Below, piece by piece: positions 49,482 through 58,677 of a stretch of DNA of 64,000 nt (the stretch's first letter is position 1; each line of letters begins with the position of its first letter). This stretch comes from Agreia sp. PsM10 (lineage in GTDB: Bacteria > Actinomycetota > Actinomycetes > Actinomycetales > Microbacteriaceae). The notes beneath the pieces were generated by a model. The model worked only from the letters and a program-made list of their open reading frames with translations. It was not told the DNA's origin and did not search any database. The position numbers and the translations under genes are program-made. The stretch spans positions 62,001 through 126,000 of the forward strand of contig NZ_JARUXC010000009.1 in NCBI RefSeq assembly GCF_030433855.1, in the 5' to 3' direction.

Positions 49482-50945
49482 ATGACGAGGGTGTCGAACC
49501 TATTCTCATTAGGCGTTACCCAAGGCGGTCTCGATTTTGTCGACGTAGACGTGGACGAGGACGCGCCGGTCTTTATCGATCCGAGTGCTATCCGAAGTCA
49601 AACCGGAGATTGGGTGGAAAGCTGCTACGAGTCGTTGCAATCCTTTTTCTCAGAGCTTTTGGCAGCCATTAGAGGTCAAGACCAGGGCCGAATTGGTGAG
49701 CTCGTATTCCCGCTCGTCGAACCGAACGAAACGCACCTGGGCTTAAGCGCGGGAAAATCGAGAGGGAGTGGCCTCGGTAACAAGAAGAAAGCGGCACAGC
49801 TCGTTCGATCACTCGCACGTAGCAAGGCAGCTCAATCCGGCTTTCTCAAAGACTTGGAGGACACCGCCCTCTTTGTCCCGGGTGTCGATAAAGACATCGT
49901 CAGCGATATCACTACGAGTGTCATCCGAAACCAACTTATTGAGTACACCCAGCGGATGTGTTTGTTCTACGGAATCCCCATGGATGTGCAGGTGAGCGGA
50001 CCGTTTTGGGATGCTTCGGACAAGAAGTGGAAAGAAGATAATGTTGCGCTCCCACGAGGAGGAATGGACAAGCTGCTCCTGGTGCCCAAGTCGATAGTAC
50101 GTGTGAAACTCACCGTCGATAAGGGGAAGTACTACCGCGGTTATTTGCGTCCATACTTCGAGGCCCTCGAGGTCGCGGATCCCAAGTCCAATCTGGTCCG
50201 TCTTCTCAGGGACAAGCGCAGGAAGGTCGTGAAAGGCGAACTGGATAAAAAGCTTGGAACGACGAAAGCCGACATCATCAAAAACACTCAGGTGTTTCCG
50301 GTCGCGCTAGATGACTACCGTCGCGCGATCGACTCGGCTGAAAACGCCTCGCTGGCAGACCAAGACCTAAGCGCGCGAACAGGTACGCCACCGGTTGATG
50401 TGGTCGAAATGTTGGAGGAACTGAAGTCGATTCTCCCTGGAAGGGGTGGGGCAACGCCCTATCACCGAGCCGTAGCCAAAATATTGACCGCTCTATTCGA
50501 TACCTACCTCGGGAACTGTCGGCTCGAAGAAGACTTGCACGGAGGGCTAAAAAGGCTCGACATAGTCTTCGACAACATTGCAGCCAACGGCTTCTTTGAT
50601 TGGGTGAGGAAGAACTTTTCTGCGGCGTACATCGTCGTCGAATGTAAGAACTACGGGGAAAAGGAACCAGCTAATCCCGAATTCGATCAAATTGCGATGA
50701 GGCTGTCACCGACGAGGGGGCAGATAGGAATACTGACGGTTCGATCGTTGGCTGACAAGCAGCGTGCAATGAGCCGAGCTAAGACAATTTCTGGAGATCA
50801 GCACGGCTTCGTGCTCGTCTTGGATGACGACGACATTGCCGAGCTCGTTGATGAGTACGTGGCGCATTTCGCTAATTTTGAAGAAGAGCCTAGGCCGCTT
50901 GCCGTTTTGCGAAGACGATTCGACGAGCTAGTCGGGATGAACTAG
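49482..50945 (+). CDS. PD-(D/E)XK-type nuclease-like protein of unknown family
   Basis: 487 residues from an ATG with GGGGGAAG upstream. The N-terminal 300 residues (FSLGVTQGGLDFVDVDVDED, FIDPSAI, ELVFPLVEPNETHLGLSAGK) are unfamiliar to me. The C-terminal 150 carry a nuclease core: Asp360 in KRLDIVFDN and Glu387-x-Lys389 in YIVVECKNYGEK, spaced as in PD-(D/E)XK restriction endonucleases, and then HGFVLVLDDDDIAELV. It lies 172 bases after the 802-residue gene in the same direction and shares its lower GC. Probably the nuclease component of the same locus. Confidence 0.7.
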   Translation: MTRVSNLFSLGVTQGGLDFVDVDVDEDAPVFIDPSAIRSQTGDWVESCYESLQSFFSELLAAIRGQDQGRIGELVFPLVEPNETHLGLSAGKSRGSGLGNKKKAAQLVRSLARSKAAQSGFLKDLEDTALFVPGVDKDIVSDITTSVIRNQLIEYTQRMCLFYGIPMDVQVSGPFWDASDKKWKEDNVALPRGGMDKLLLVPKSIVRVKLTVDKGKYYRGYLRPYFEALEVADPKSNLVRLLRDKRRKVVKGELDKKLGTTKADIIKNTQVFPVALDDYRRAIDSAENASLADQDLSARTGTPPVDVVEMLEELKSILPGRGGATPYHRAVAKILTALFDTYLGNCRLEEDLHGGLKRLDIVFDNIAANGFFDWVRKNFSAAYIVVECKNYGEKEPANPEFDQIAMRLSPTRGQIGILTVRSLADKQRAMSRAKTISGDQHGFVLVLDDDDIAELVDEYVAHFANFEEEPRPLAVLRRRFDELVGMN

Positions 50946-51005
50946 GAACGACATCAACTGTCGAGTCGCATGCACTCGATCGTCGCCCACGGAAGAAGGA
51001 AGCGA

Positions 51006-54000
51006 TTACTCTGCGACGCGGAGCGGCGGCAGGCTATTCACAATCTTGACTGTCTCCACGCTGACGGTCACGATTCGTTTGAGTAGGTCGAGGATGTAGA
51101 GCGGTTCGCCGTGCTCGCGACCCCAGTCGTTCGGGTCATTCTTGATGCCAGACGCCTTGTGTGTTGTCACCTGGTACCGATCGAGCACCCATTCGATGGC
51201 GGAGCGTGAACCGAGCATGTACTCGTGCGCTTCCTCAGGGATACCGGTGACCGTGATGCTGTCGGTCACCTTCACGGTCGTCTTGTCCCAGGCGCCGGGC
51301 TTCCCGCCGAACTTCATCTTCGTCACGTACAGGTCGTTCGTGACGGCACCCGTGACGGTGACTGGATAGGGCTCGACGCTCTCGTAACTGAGGTGCAGCT
51401 CCGACAGCGCCCGACCCGCGGCCGAGAACGCCCAGAAGTCCGCCGGGTCCGCAAGTTCCGGAATGCGCGGCAACATCTTCTTTAGGTCAGCGGCGAACTC
51501 TGTCCGGTAGTCCGGCGAGTGGAGCAGTCCGTAAACCGCGAAAAACACATCGTCCGCGGTGACTTTCGCGCCGTACAGCTTCCGGTACCGGGCGAGGGTC
51601 TCCGGGGTGATGTTGTCCTGGCGGGTAGGGCCGCCGGTGCCGTCACCGAGGTCGATGTCGAGGGTCGGGGCGGTGGACTCGAGCTCGTAGGTGTAGCGAG
51701 GGAAGAACTGGCCGCCTGAACCGGCACCGGTCACGTGAAGGTCCGGGATCGACTCTAATGCTAAGACAGAGAATGGCACCGCTGAACTCATGCCGACGAC
51801 GTACAGCCCAACCGCGAGCGGTACCTTCGGCGGAAGGGCCCTCAGTACACCTGGGCGCTCAATCAAAACCGGGTCCGCGTACAAATACTGCTTGAAAAAC
51901 GGTCTGTATGTCGCCTCAATGACATTCGCCGCGTCGAACTCGAGCGTCACGTTTCGACGAGCTTTGGCGATCAGTCCTGCGCTCCAGCTGATCTTTTGTG
52001 GGTTCGACTCGGGTACCCCGCTTACCGATCCGCTAATGGCGGCCGTCTGGCGATTGTAGAATTCGATGGTCTCGGACACACAAGTCAAAAGCGAATCCTT
52101 GGACGATCCGTATAGCCAGGAGTCGCGGCTGGTAACAACGCCCAAAACGGACTGATGAATTACGCCTTGGCCTGCCGTTGCCTTCGTAGCCAGAGGCTGG
52201 AACGTCAGGAACGTGTCACTTCTCGGCCCCAACCAGTCACCGCTCCGGTTGGGCGTAAGTTCTTGCCAAGAGATTGACGAGATGGAGCCCGCGGAGGCGA
52301 CACTCTCAAGCTTCTGCTCTCGAGTCAGGTAGTCACCTATGTCGTGATAGTGGATAACCCCGCCATTGGAGGACTGAGGGTCCTTCACCAGAATCAGAAT
52401 CGCAATGGTGGCCCTGCTTCCCGCACCGAATACCTTCCCTCCTTCTCGACGTGATTGCTCGCCCGCAGTCCTCTGATTTCCGCGCAGGTTGTATACGTAG
52501 ATGGATGTGAACTCATCTATCAAGGACATTCGAAACCCATCGAAGGAATTCGATTCGAGAAACCCGCCATTGATGACGAAGGCAACGAGGCCACGGTCTT
52601 TGATTCGGTCGCTTGCCCATCGGACGGCGCGCACGTACGAGTCATACAGCTTGTTCTTTAGCGCAGCAGTGGACCGTTTTGCGTAGCTTTCCCCGATGCG
52701 TCGGTCAAGAGAGAGATAGCCGATGTTTTGATTGTTATCGTCTGCGCTGGTTTGACCAAACGAGTACGGCGGATTGCCGACGATGATGCGGAGGTCAAGC
52801 GCGTTCTGGTCCTTCACCCGTTGGTTGTTGTCGCCGAAGATGCCCTGGTCGTCGTAGCGGTCGTCGTCCTCGGAGCTCTGGAAGGTATCAGTGAGAACGA
52901 TGCCGGGGAACGGTTCGTAGTCGGCGGCCGGGGCGAGCCCGTTGTAGGTCGCTTCGATGTTGACCGCGGCGACGTAGTAGGCAAGGAGCACAATTTCGTT
53001 CGCGTGGAGCTCGTACCTGAACTTCCGGGCGAGGTCTTCGCTGCGGATGAGACCGGATTCGAGGAGCCGGACGATAAAGGTGCCGGTGCCGGTGAACGGG
53101 TCGAGTACGTGGACGCCTTCGTCCGTCAGCCCGACCCCGAAGTGATCGCGCGACAGCTCGTCGGCGCTGCGGAGGATAAAGTCGACAATCTCGTTCGGCG
53201 TGTAGACGATGCCGAGCCTCTCGGACGTGTTCCGGAACGCGCCGGTGAAGAACTTCTCGTACAGCCGCTTGATGGTCGTCTGTTTGCCGGCGGCATCGGT
53301 GATGCCGGTGACGGAGCGGCGCACGCCGGCGTAGAAGTCTTCGAGGTCGGCGGTTTCCGTACGAAGGTTGTTGCCTTCGAGGGCGTCGACCATCCGCTGC
53401 ATGACCAGGGACACCGGGTTGTGGTCGCTGAATGCGTGCCCGGCGAAGAGCGCGTCAAAAACCGGTTGTGTGATGAGGTGCTGGCTTAGCATCTCGATGG
53501 CCTGGTCTTCGGTGATGGACGGGTTCAGGTTGTCCCGCAGGCCTTGAACGAAGTCCGAAAACTCCTTACGGAGGTCATCGTCTGAGCCGCTGACGAGGTC
53601 CGTGATGCGGGTCTGGTGACGGCCGGCAATGTCGGCGACGTTGGCGGCCCAGTTCTCCCAGTAGCCACGGTCGCCAACCTTGTCGACGATTTTTGCGTAG
53701 ATGGCGTTGGTCCATTCGGCGCCGAGGACGCTCATGTCGAGGCTGACCTGCGTGGATTGCGGCGTACTCGGGGTGCTGTCGCTGAGGGCCTTCTCTCCGA
53801 GACCAGCGTCGGTGTAGTTGGTGGCGATGACGGGACCGTCGTCGGCGCGGCCGTTGAGGTCGATCTGCTCGATTTTCGCTTCGAAGCGCTCGTCGTGCGC
53901 GCGCAAAGCGCGGAGCACGTCCCAGACGACCTTGAACTTCGTGTTGTCGTTCAGCGCCTGCTCCGGTGTCTGCCCGGCGGGAATGGCGATGGGCAGGACG

Positions 54001-55796
54001 ATGTAGCCGTAGTCCTTGCCTTCGCTTCGGCGCATGACCCGGCCGACGGACTGGACGACGTCCACAGGGCTGTCGCGGCTGTTAAGGAAGATGACCGCGT
54101 CCAGGCTCGGGACATCGACTCCCTCAGAGAGGCAGCGCGCGTTCGTCAGGATGCGGCACACGTTCTCGTCCGACGTGTCGGACTTCAGCCAGTCGAGGTG
54201 CTCATTCCGGGTGAGGACGTTCATAGTGCCGTCGACGTGCCGTGACTCCAGCCGGTAGGTTTGCTCGCCATTCTCGGTCTCGTCGATGCGGGAGCCGGCG
54301 ATACTGTCCGGGCGAGCATCATCGACGCCGTCGTAACCGTCGAGGAGGCCGGTGACGAGCTTCGACTCCTTGATGGAACGTGAGAACGCAACAGCGCGCC
54401 GCAGTGGCGTGTGCGCCTGGGGCGCGGTCGTGTCGAGACCCTGGACTCCGCGTTTCGCGAGTCCGTTGTAGATACCGACGATGCGGGCGGCATCCGGAAT
54501 GTTCAGCTCACCGGACTGCGCGAACTCCTGCTGGAACGCAGACCCGACGCTTTCCTCGTCGATGGTGAGGACCAGCACCCTGTAGTCGGTGAGAAGATCC
54601 CGTTCCACCGCTTCGCCGAACCCGAGGCGGTGGAAGATGGGGCCATATGTGTCTTCGTCATCCATGGAAACGAGGACGGCAGCCTTCTCGTCGGCCTGAG
54701 CGCGGACCGAATCGGCGTAAATCTTCGGGGTCGCTGTCATGTAGAGACGACGCTTCGCGTGGATGACGGCGTCGCTGTGCACGCGGAGGAACGAGGACTG
54801 CTCATCGCCGGCGCGGGTGAAACCGGCGGTGCGGTGCGCTTCGTCGCAAATGACCAGGTCGAATTCCGGGAGGCCTTCAGCCTGCGCGCGAGCGACGACG
54901 TCGATGGACTGGTATGTGGAGAAGTAGACCGTGAGGCCGTCCGGAGTTTCGGCCCGGGCGACCTCGGCCATGAGCTGCTCTGTGCTGGTAGTTGCCGGGT
55001 AGGCGAGGTCGGAGACGGAGAAGTCCTCGGCGCTTTTGCCTACCTTCGTGTCCGAGCAGATGGCGAACGCACGGAGATCCATGTTCCGTTCCTGAGACCA
55101 TTCGCGAAGTGTCTGTGACAGGAGCGCAATGGACGGAACCAGGAATAGGACACTGCCGCCGGGACCGACGATGTCTTCGGCGATGCGGAGGCTGGTGAAC
55201 GTCTTTCCAGTGCCGCAGGCCATAAGTAGCTTCCCGCGAGCAGAGTCCGCGAACCCGGCCTGTACCGCGGCAAGGGCCTCTGCCTGGTGTGGACGGAGGG
55301 TCTTCTTCGTTGGCGGAGCGACCTCGTCTGGCTTCGAGAACGAGTAGGTGCTCCAGTCGATGTCGGACAGGTCGAAGTCGTCGACACCGATGCGGGTAGT
55401 GACTATCTGCTGGTTGTTGAGCGCGTCTTCAGCGTTCTTGCCCCACTTAGTTGACGTTGATACGACAATGCGAGAGGTGAACGGGTTCTTGCCGGAGGCA
55501 GTGAAGAACGAATCCAGGTCGGATTTCTGAATCGTGTGATCAGGCGCGTAGAACTTGCACTGAATGGCACAGTAACCACCCCCATGCCGTTCCCGTGCGA
55601 CGAGATCTATGCCCGTGTCTGTCTTGCCATCTCGCCCCGACCATTCCTGCCACAGCGATACCTCGTCGAAGAGCTGAGTCCACTTGGGGTCGGTAGTAAG
55701 AAACGTCTTCGTCAACCGTTCGAGAAGTGAACCCTTCTCGCGAGTGTCTCGAGCGATGCTCGCGTACTCGGTGAGGAGGTCATGGATAGTCGTCAA
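51006..55796 (-). CDS. Type ISP-like single-chain restriction-modification enzyme
   Basis: 1596 residues from TTG 55796 (start LTTIHDLLTEYASIARDTREKGS, the family N-terminus; AGGA six bases upstream). ATG 55838 would add 14 residues. An Mrr-type nuclease comes first (Asp64 in TDTGIDLVA, Gln79-x-Lys81 in AIQCKF). Next is a superfamily 2 helicase with Walker A MACGTGKT (192-199) and DEAH (318-321). Then comes a gamma-type N6-adenine methylase with DPFTGTGTF (from 899) and NPPY (about 1008), and a long C-terminal target-recognition region. Related enzymes of the LlaBIII/LlaGI type methylate one strand of an asymmetric site and cut after translocation. It is probably co-transcribed with the HNH gene 90 bases upstream. 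Confidence 0.9.
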   Translation of the reverse strand: MTTIHDLLTEYASIARDTREKGSLLERLTKTFLTTDPKWTQLFDEVSLWQEWSGRDGKTDTGIDLVARERHGGGYCAIQCKFYAPDHTIQKSDLDSFFTASGKNPFTSRIVVSTSTKWGKNAEDALNNQQIVTTRIGVDDFDLSDIDWSTYSFSKPDEVAPPTKKTLRPHQAEALAAVQAGFADSARGKLLMACGTGKTFTSLRIAEDIVGPGGSVLFLVPSIALLSQTLREWSQERNMDLRAFAICSDTKVGKSAEDFSVSDLAYPATTSTEQLMAEVARAETPDGLTVYFSTYQSIDVVARAQAEGLPEFDLVICDEAHRTAGFTRAGDEQSSFLRVHSDAVIHAKRRLYMTATPKIYADSVRAQADEKAAVLVSMDDEDTYGPIFHRLGFGEAVERDLLTDYRVLVLTIDEESVGSAFQQEFAQSGELNIPDAARIVGIYNGLAKRGVQGLDTTAPQAHTPLRRAVAFSRSIKESKLVTGLLDGYDGVDDARPDSIAGSRIDETENGEQTYRLESRHVDGTMNVLTRNEHLDWLKSDTSDENVCRILTNARCLSEGVDVPSLDAVIFLNSRDSPVDVVQSVGRVMRRSEGKDYGYIVLPIAIPAGQTPEQALNDNTKFKVVWDVLRALRAHDERFEAKIEQIDLNGRADDGPVIATNYTDAGLGEKALSDSTPSTPQSTQVSLDMSVLGAEWTNAIYAKIVDKVGDRGYWENWAANVADIAGRHQTRITDLVSGSDDDLRKEFSDFVQGLRDNLNPSITEDQAIEMLSQHLITQPVFDALFAGHAFSDHNPVSLVMQRMVDALEGNNLRTETADLEDFYAGVRRSVTGITDAAGKQTTIKRLYEKFFTGAFRNTSERLGIVYTPNEIVDFILRSADELSRDHFGVGLTDEGVHVLDPFTGTGTFIVRLLESGLIRSEDLARKFRYELHANEIVLLAYYVAAVNIEATYNGLAPAADYEPFPGIVLTDTFQSSEDDDRYDDQGIFGDNNQRVKDQNALDLRIIVGNPPYSFGQTSADDNNQNIGYLSLDRRIGESYAKRSTAALKNKLYDSYVRAVRWASDRIKDRGLVAFVINGGFLESNSFDGFRMSLIDEFTSIYVYNLRGNQRTAGEQSRREGGKVFGAGSRATIAILILVKDPQSSNGGVIHYHDIGDYLTREQKLESVASAGSISSISWQELTPNRSGDWLGPRSDTFLTFQPLATKATAGQGVIHQSVLGVVTSRDSWLYGSSKDSLLTCVSETIEFYNRQTAAISGSVSGVPESNPQKISWSAGLIAKARRNVTLEFDAANVIEATYRPFFKQYLYADPVLIERPGVLRALPPKVPLAVGLYVVGMSSAVPFSVLALESIPDLHVTGAGSGGQFFPRYTYELESTAPTLDIDLGDGTGGPTRQDNITPETLARYRKLYGAKVTADDVFFAVYGLLHSPDYRTEFAADLKKMLPRIPELADPADFWAFSAAGRALSELHLSYESVEPYPVTVTGAVTNDLYVTKMKFGGKPGAWDKTTVKVTDSITVTGIPEEAHEYMLGSRSAIEWVLDRYQVTTHKASGIKNDPNDWGREHGEPLYILDLLKRIVTVSVETVKIVNSLPPLRVAE

Positions 55797-55885
55797 GGAG
55801 TGTCCTAGCAAGTCGGCGGAGCGCGCCGGTAGCGCCATCAATGAGACTATCGCCGGCGCCGACGAGACGTACGCGGTTGGTTGGT

Positions 55886-56776
55886 TCAGGGTGTTGACGA
55901 GAACTCCGCGAATCGCCTGGCGAGCGAATCGCGCGACGGCCGCTCGCTTGCTCGCTTCGGAAGTGTCAATCTCTGGCCGTGCATGTCCTGCAACCCGTGT
56001 CGCAACATCGGACCATCAATCTCGTCAAGAAGCTCGCGGTTGATCCGGACCTCGTAGTCCGGCGTGATGCCGAGGAGGTTGCGGTCGTATGCGGCGTGAT
56101 GAATCTTGCATAGCGCCAGTCCGTTGGTGACCCTGGCCATGCCATTGGCATCGGAATCCGCGATGATGTGTGCGGCATCCAATAGGTCGGCATGTTTCAG
56201 GTGACAGATCGAGCACGTTGTCGCGTATGCCCGCATCACACGCGCTCGAAAGAGCGGCTGATGCAGCCGAGTTCTCACGAGCTTTTCTGCGTAGCTGCGT
56301 TCATCGGAATCTAGATTCAGCGGGTCCTTTACGAAGTGGAGCGAGGGGTCTAGCGAGATGAGGAATTGGCGTTGGTCCTGATCATCGGCCTCGACGTAGA
56401 CCGGGTAATAGGGAACGAACCCGCCTGGCCTGACGGCGTGGAGATAGAGGAGTGGTGCTCGTGTTTCGAATGCCCGGCGGAGCTTCTTGTTGTCGCCACC
56501 CTCTCGAGATTGATAGGAGTAGTGAACGAAGCCGTCGGATGTGAATGAGTCGGCGTACGGGCTCTTGATGCTCGTCATGATGGACAGCGTCGACTCGAAG
56601 TCAGCGGGGTTCCGGATGCCTCGGGCAGTGTCTACGAGCGGGATGTTTTCGGTGCCGAACGTGTAGTTGCGGAGTTCATCGCGCGTGACCTCGGACGCCC
56701 CCGTCGCGATCTTCTGATCGAGCCAACGGAAGACATCCTGTCGGATTAGTTCTTCTTCGAGCGCGCTTCTCATCAT
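55886..56776 (-). CDS. HNH endonuclease
   Basis: 296 residues from ATG 56776; TTG 56797 and ATG 56773 are alternatives and GAGG precedes the ATGs. The N-terminal 180 residues are of a type often found in HNH restriction proteins (VFRWLDQKIATGASEVTRDEL, FVHYSYQSREGGDNKKLRRAFE). The HNH core follows: CSICH with the second Cys pair member in LALCKIHH, AAHIIADSDANG, and the HHAAYDRN metal site. This class cuts DNA in restriction systems, some of them modification-dependent. It is upstream of and codirectional with the type ISP gene. Confidence 0.88.
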   Translation of the reverse strand: MMRSALEEELIRQDVFRWLDQKIATGASEVTRDELRNYTFGTENIPLVDTARGIRNPADFESTLSIMTSIKSPYADSFTSDGFVHYSYQSREGGDNKKLRRAFETRAPLLYLHAVRPGGFVPYYPVYVEADDQDQRQFLISLDPSLHFVKDPLNLDSDERSYAEKLVRTRLHQPLFRARVMRAYATTCSICHLKHADLLDAAHIIADSDANGMARVTNGLALCKIHHAAYDRNLLGITPDYEVRINRELLDEIDGPMLRHGLQDMHGQRLTLPKRASERPSRDSLARRFAEFSSTP

Positions 56777-57007
56777 GTCCTCATGTTTAGCAGGCAATCA
56801 CTTCTGTAAGTCGGCCCCGGTGACATGGCGATGGGCGGGAGTACTTCATGGCCACGTCACCGAGCCAGGTGGTGCAACAGGCCAGTATTCGCGGAACGAC
56901 CGAGGGGCTGAGCATCACGGTTGAGGGTCGATGTTGAGCCCGTGGACTGGGTGCTGCGGAGTTCACTAGGCTCAGGCACTTGCCCCCTTTATCGGGCGTA
57001 CGCTCGC

Positions 57008-57955
57008 ATGATGGAACCCCTTGCCCCCGGCATGCGCCGCATCGGCGCGATCATGCGGCGGCTGCCCGGCGCCTCGATCGCCAACACGACTCCCGAGCAG
57101 CTTGCGAAACGGAGCGGTGCGAAGACGCCCGAGCTCGCGGCATCCATTTTGATGGGCAACGCGCCCAAGTCGGTGACGATCGAGGACCGCACCGCAGACG
57201 GCGTTCCTGTTCGTATCTACACGAACGGGCCGAAGAGCTCAGAGCAGTCCGCGCGGGTGCGCCCGCTCATCATGTACTTTCACGGCGGCGGCTTCGTGTT
57301 CGGCGATCTTCGCGGAGGCGACTGGATCTGCGGCACGGTCGCGAAGAATCTGGATGCCGTGGTCGTGTCGGTCGACTACCGGCTTGCGCCGAAGCATCCG
57401 TTCCCTGCGGCTGTCGACGACTGTTACGCGGTGCTCGTCTGGGCGGCGGCGAACGCGGAGGAGCTCGGTGCGGACTCCGCGAAGATCGGTGTCATGGGCG
57501 AGAGTGCCGGCGGCAACCTGGCCGCGGTCGTCTCGCTGATGGCGCGCGACAGCGGCGAGGTCGCGATCGGGCATCAGGCGCTGCTGTATCCCTCGGTCGG
57601 GGCGGGCGACACGGAATCGCGCCGGCAGAACGCGGATGCCTACATTCTGAGCGGAGCCGACATGGCCCGGTTCGGCGAGCTCTACGCAGGGCCGAGCGAC
57701 GACTGGCGCGTGTCGCCCATCAGGGCTTCGTCACTGGGCGGCCTGCCGGCGACCCTGATCGAGGTGGGCGGCCATGATCCACTGCACGACGACGGGGTTC
57801 TCTACGCGAAGGCGCTGGAGAAGGCGGGTGTCGATGTCGAGCTGATCGAGTACCCGGCCATGCCGCACGGCTTCCTCAACTTTCCCCGATTCGCGCGCGA
57901 CGCGACGGCCGGCATCACGGCGGTCGTCGCATCCCAACGCCGCGCCCTGCTGTAA
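57008..57955 (+). CDS. Alpha/beta hydrolase, HSL (acetyl-esterase) family
   Basis: 315 residues from ATG 57008; the frame is open further upstream and a GTG at 56942 is possible. The HSL family oxyanion motif HGGGFVFGD is at about 93-101, the nucleophile elbow GESAGGNLAA at about 163-172, the acid in EVGGHDPLHDDG and the His in MPHGFLNF. Enzymes of this group hydrolyse short acyl esters. It converges on the two-component genes with a hairpin between. Confidence 0.9.
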   Translation: MMEPLAPGMRRIGAIMRRLPGASIANTTPEQLAKRSGAKTPELAASILMGNAPKSVTIEDRTADGVPVRIYTNGPKSSEQSARVRPLIMYFHGGGFVFGDLRGGDWICGTVAKNLDAVVVSVDYRLAPKHPFPAAVDDCYAVLVWAAANAEELGADSAKIGVMGESAGGNLAAVVSLMARDSGEVAIGHQALLYPSVGAGDTESRRQNADAYILSGADMARFGELYAGPSDDWRVSPIRASSLGGLPATLIEVGGHDPLHDDGVLYAKALEKAGVDVELIEYPAMPHGFLNFPRFARDATAGITAVVASQRRALL

Positions 57956-57985
57956 CGCCGTCTTACGAGCCAAGCCAGGCCGTCA

Positions 57986-58005
57986 GGCGACTTCGTCCAG
58001 TCGCC
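57986..58005. terminator. Hairpin between convergent esterase and response-regulator genes
   Basis: GGCGACT (57986-57992) and AGTCGCC (57999-58005) are perfect arms with a six-base loop. It lies 31 bases after the esterase stop and 16 bases after the stop of the leftward response regulator, so it could end both transcripts. Confidence 0.5.
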
Positions 58006-58020
58006 CAGTCGCCCCGTGGC

Positions 58021-58677
58021 TCAGCCGCGCACGCGCAGGTAGCGATGCTCGGGGCGACCGGTCGTGCCATACCGGAGTCGCACGTCGACCACACCGCGTT
58101 CGGCCATCGTCGACAGGTGACGCTGCGCGGTGGCTCGCGAGACGCCGGCGAGGTCGGCGATCTCCGATGCCGACGACTCGGCGTCACCGAGTGCCTCGAG
58201 CAGCACCTGCTCGGTCGCGGAACGGGAGACCGAGGGAGTGTCGCCACCGGCGCGGAGGATCGCCAGGCCGCGATCGATGTCTTCCTGGGTGACCGCTCGG
58301 TCGTCGTCGAGGATGTTGCGAAAGCGCAGGTAGTGATCCAGAAGGTCGGTGAGCGCACGCCGCGCGAACGGCTTGACCAGGTAGCCGAGCGCACCCGAAC
58401 GCAGAGCTCGTCGCACGGTGCGGGCGTCGGTCGCCGCCGAGAGAACGAATGCATCGACCCCGACGTCGCGGATGAAAGCGACACCATCGCCGTCGGGCAA
58501 AAAGGCGTCGACGAGCAGCAGGTCCGGATGCTCGGCGCGGATCGCCGTCGCTGCATCGGCCAGGGTGCGGGCCGGCTCCAAGGCCACAAAACCGGGCCGT
58601 TCGGCGACGATGTCGCAGTGGAGTCCGGCGACGCGGAAGTCGTCTTCGATGACGAGAACACGAACGGGCGCGGTCAT
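58021..58677 (-). CDS. CitB/DcuR-type response regulator
   Basis: 218 residues. The receiver domain has the acidic pair (VIEDD, 9-13), phospho-acceptor Asp57 in LLLVDAFLP and Lys102 in GYLVKPF. The C-terminal part (SASEIADLAGVSRATAQRHLSTM) is the helix-turn-helix of CitT/DcuR-like regulators. It overlaps the sensor kinase stop by four bases. Together they probably sense citrate or another di/tricarboxylate and control the divergent CitMHS transporter. Confidence 0.92.
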   Translation of the reverse strand: MTAPVRVLVIEDDFRVAGLHCDIVAERPGFVALEPARTLADAATAIRAEHPDLLLVDAFLPDGDGVAFIRDVGVDAFVLSAATDARTVRRALRSGALGYLVKPFARRALTDLLDHYLRFRNILDDDRAVTQEDIDRGLAILRAGGDTPSVSRSATEQVLLEALGDAESSASEIADLAGVSRATAQRHLSTMAERGVVDVRLRYGTTGRPEHRYLRVRG

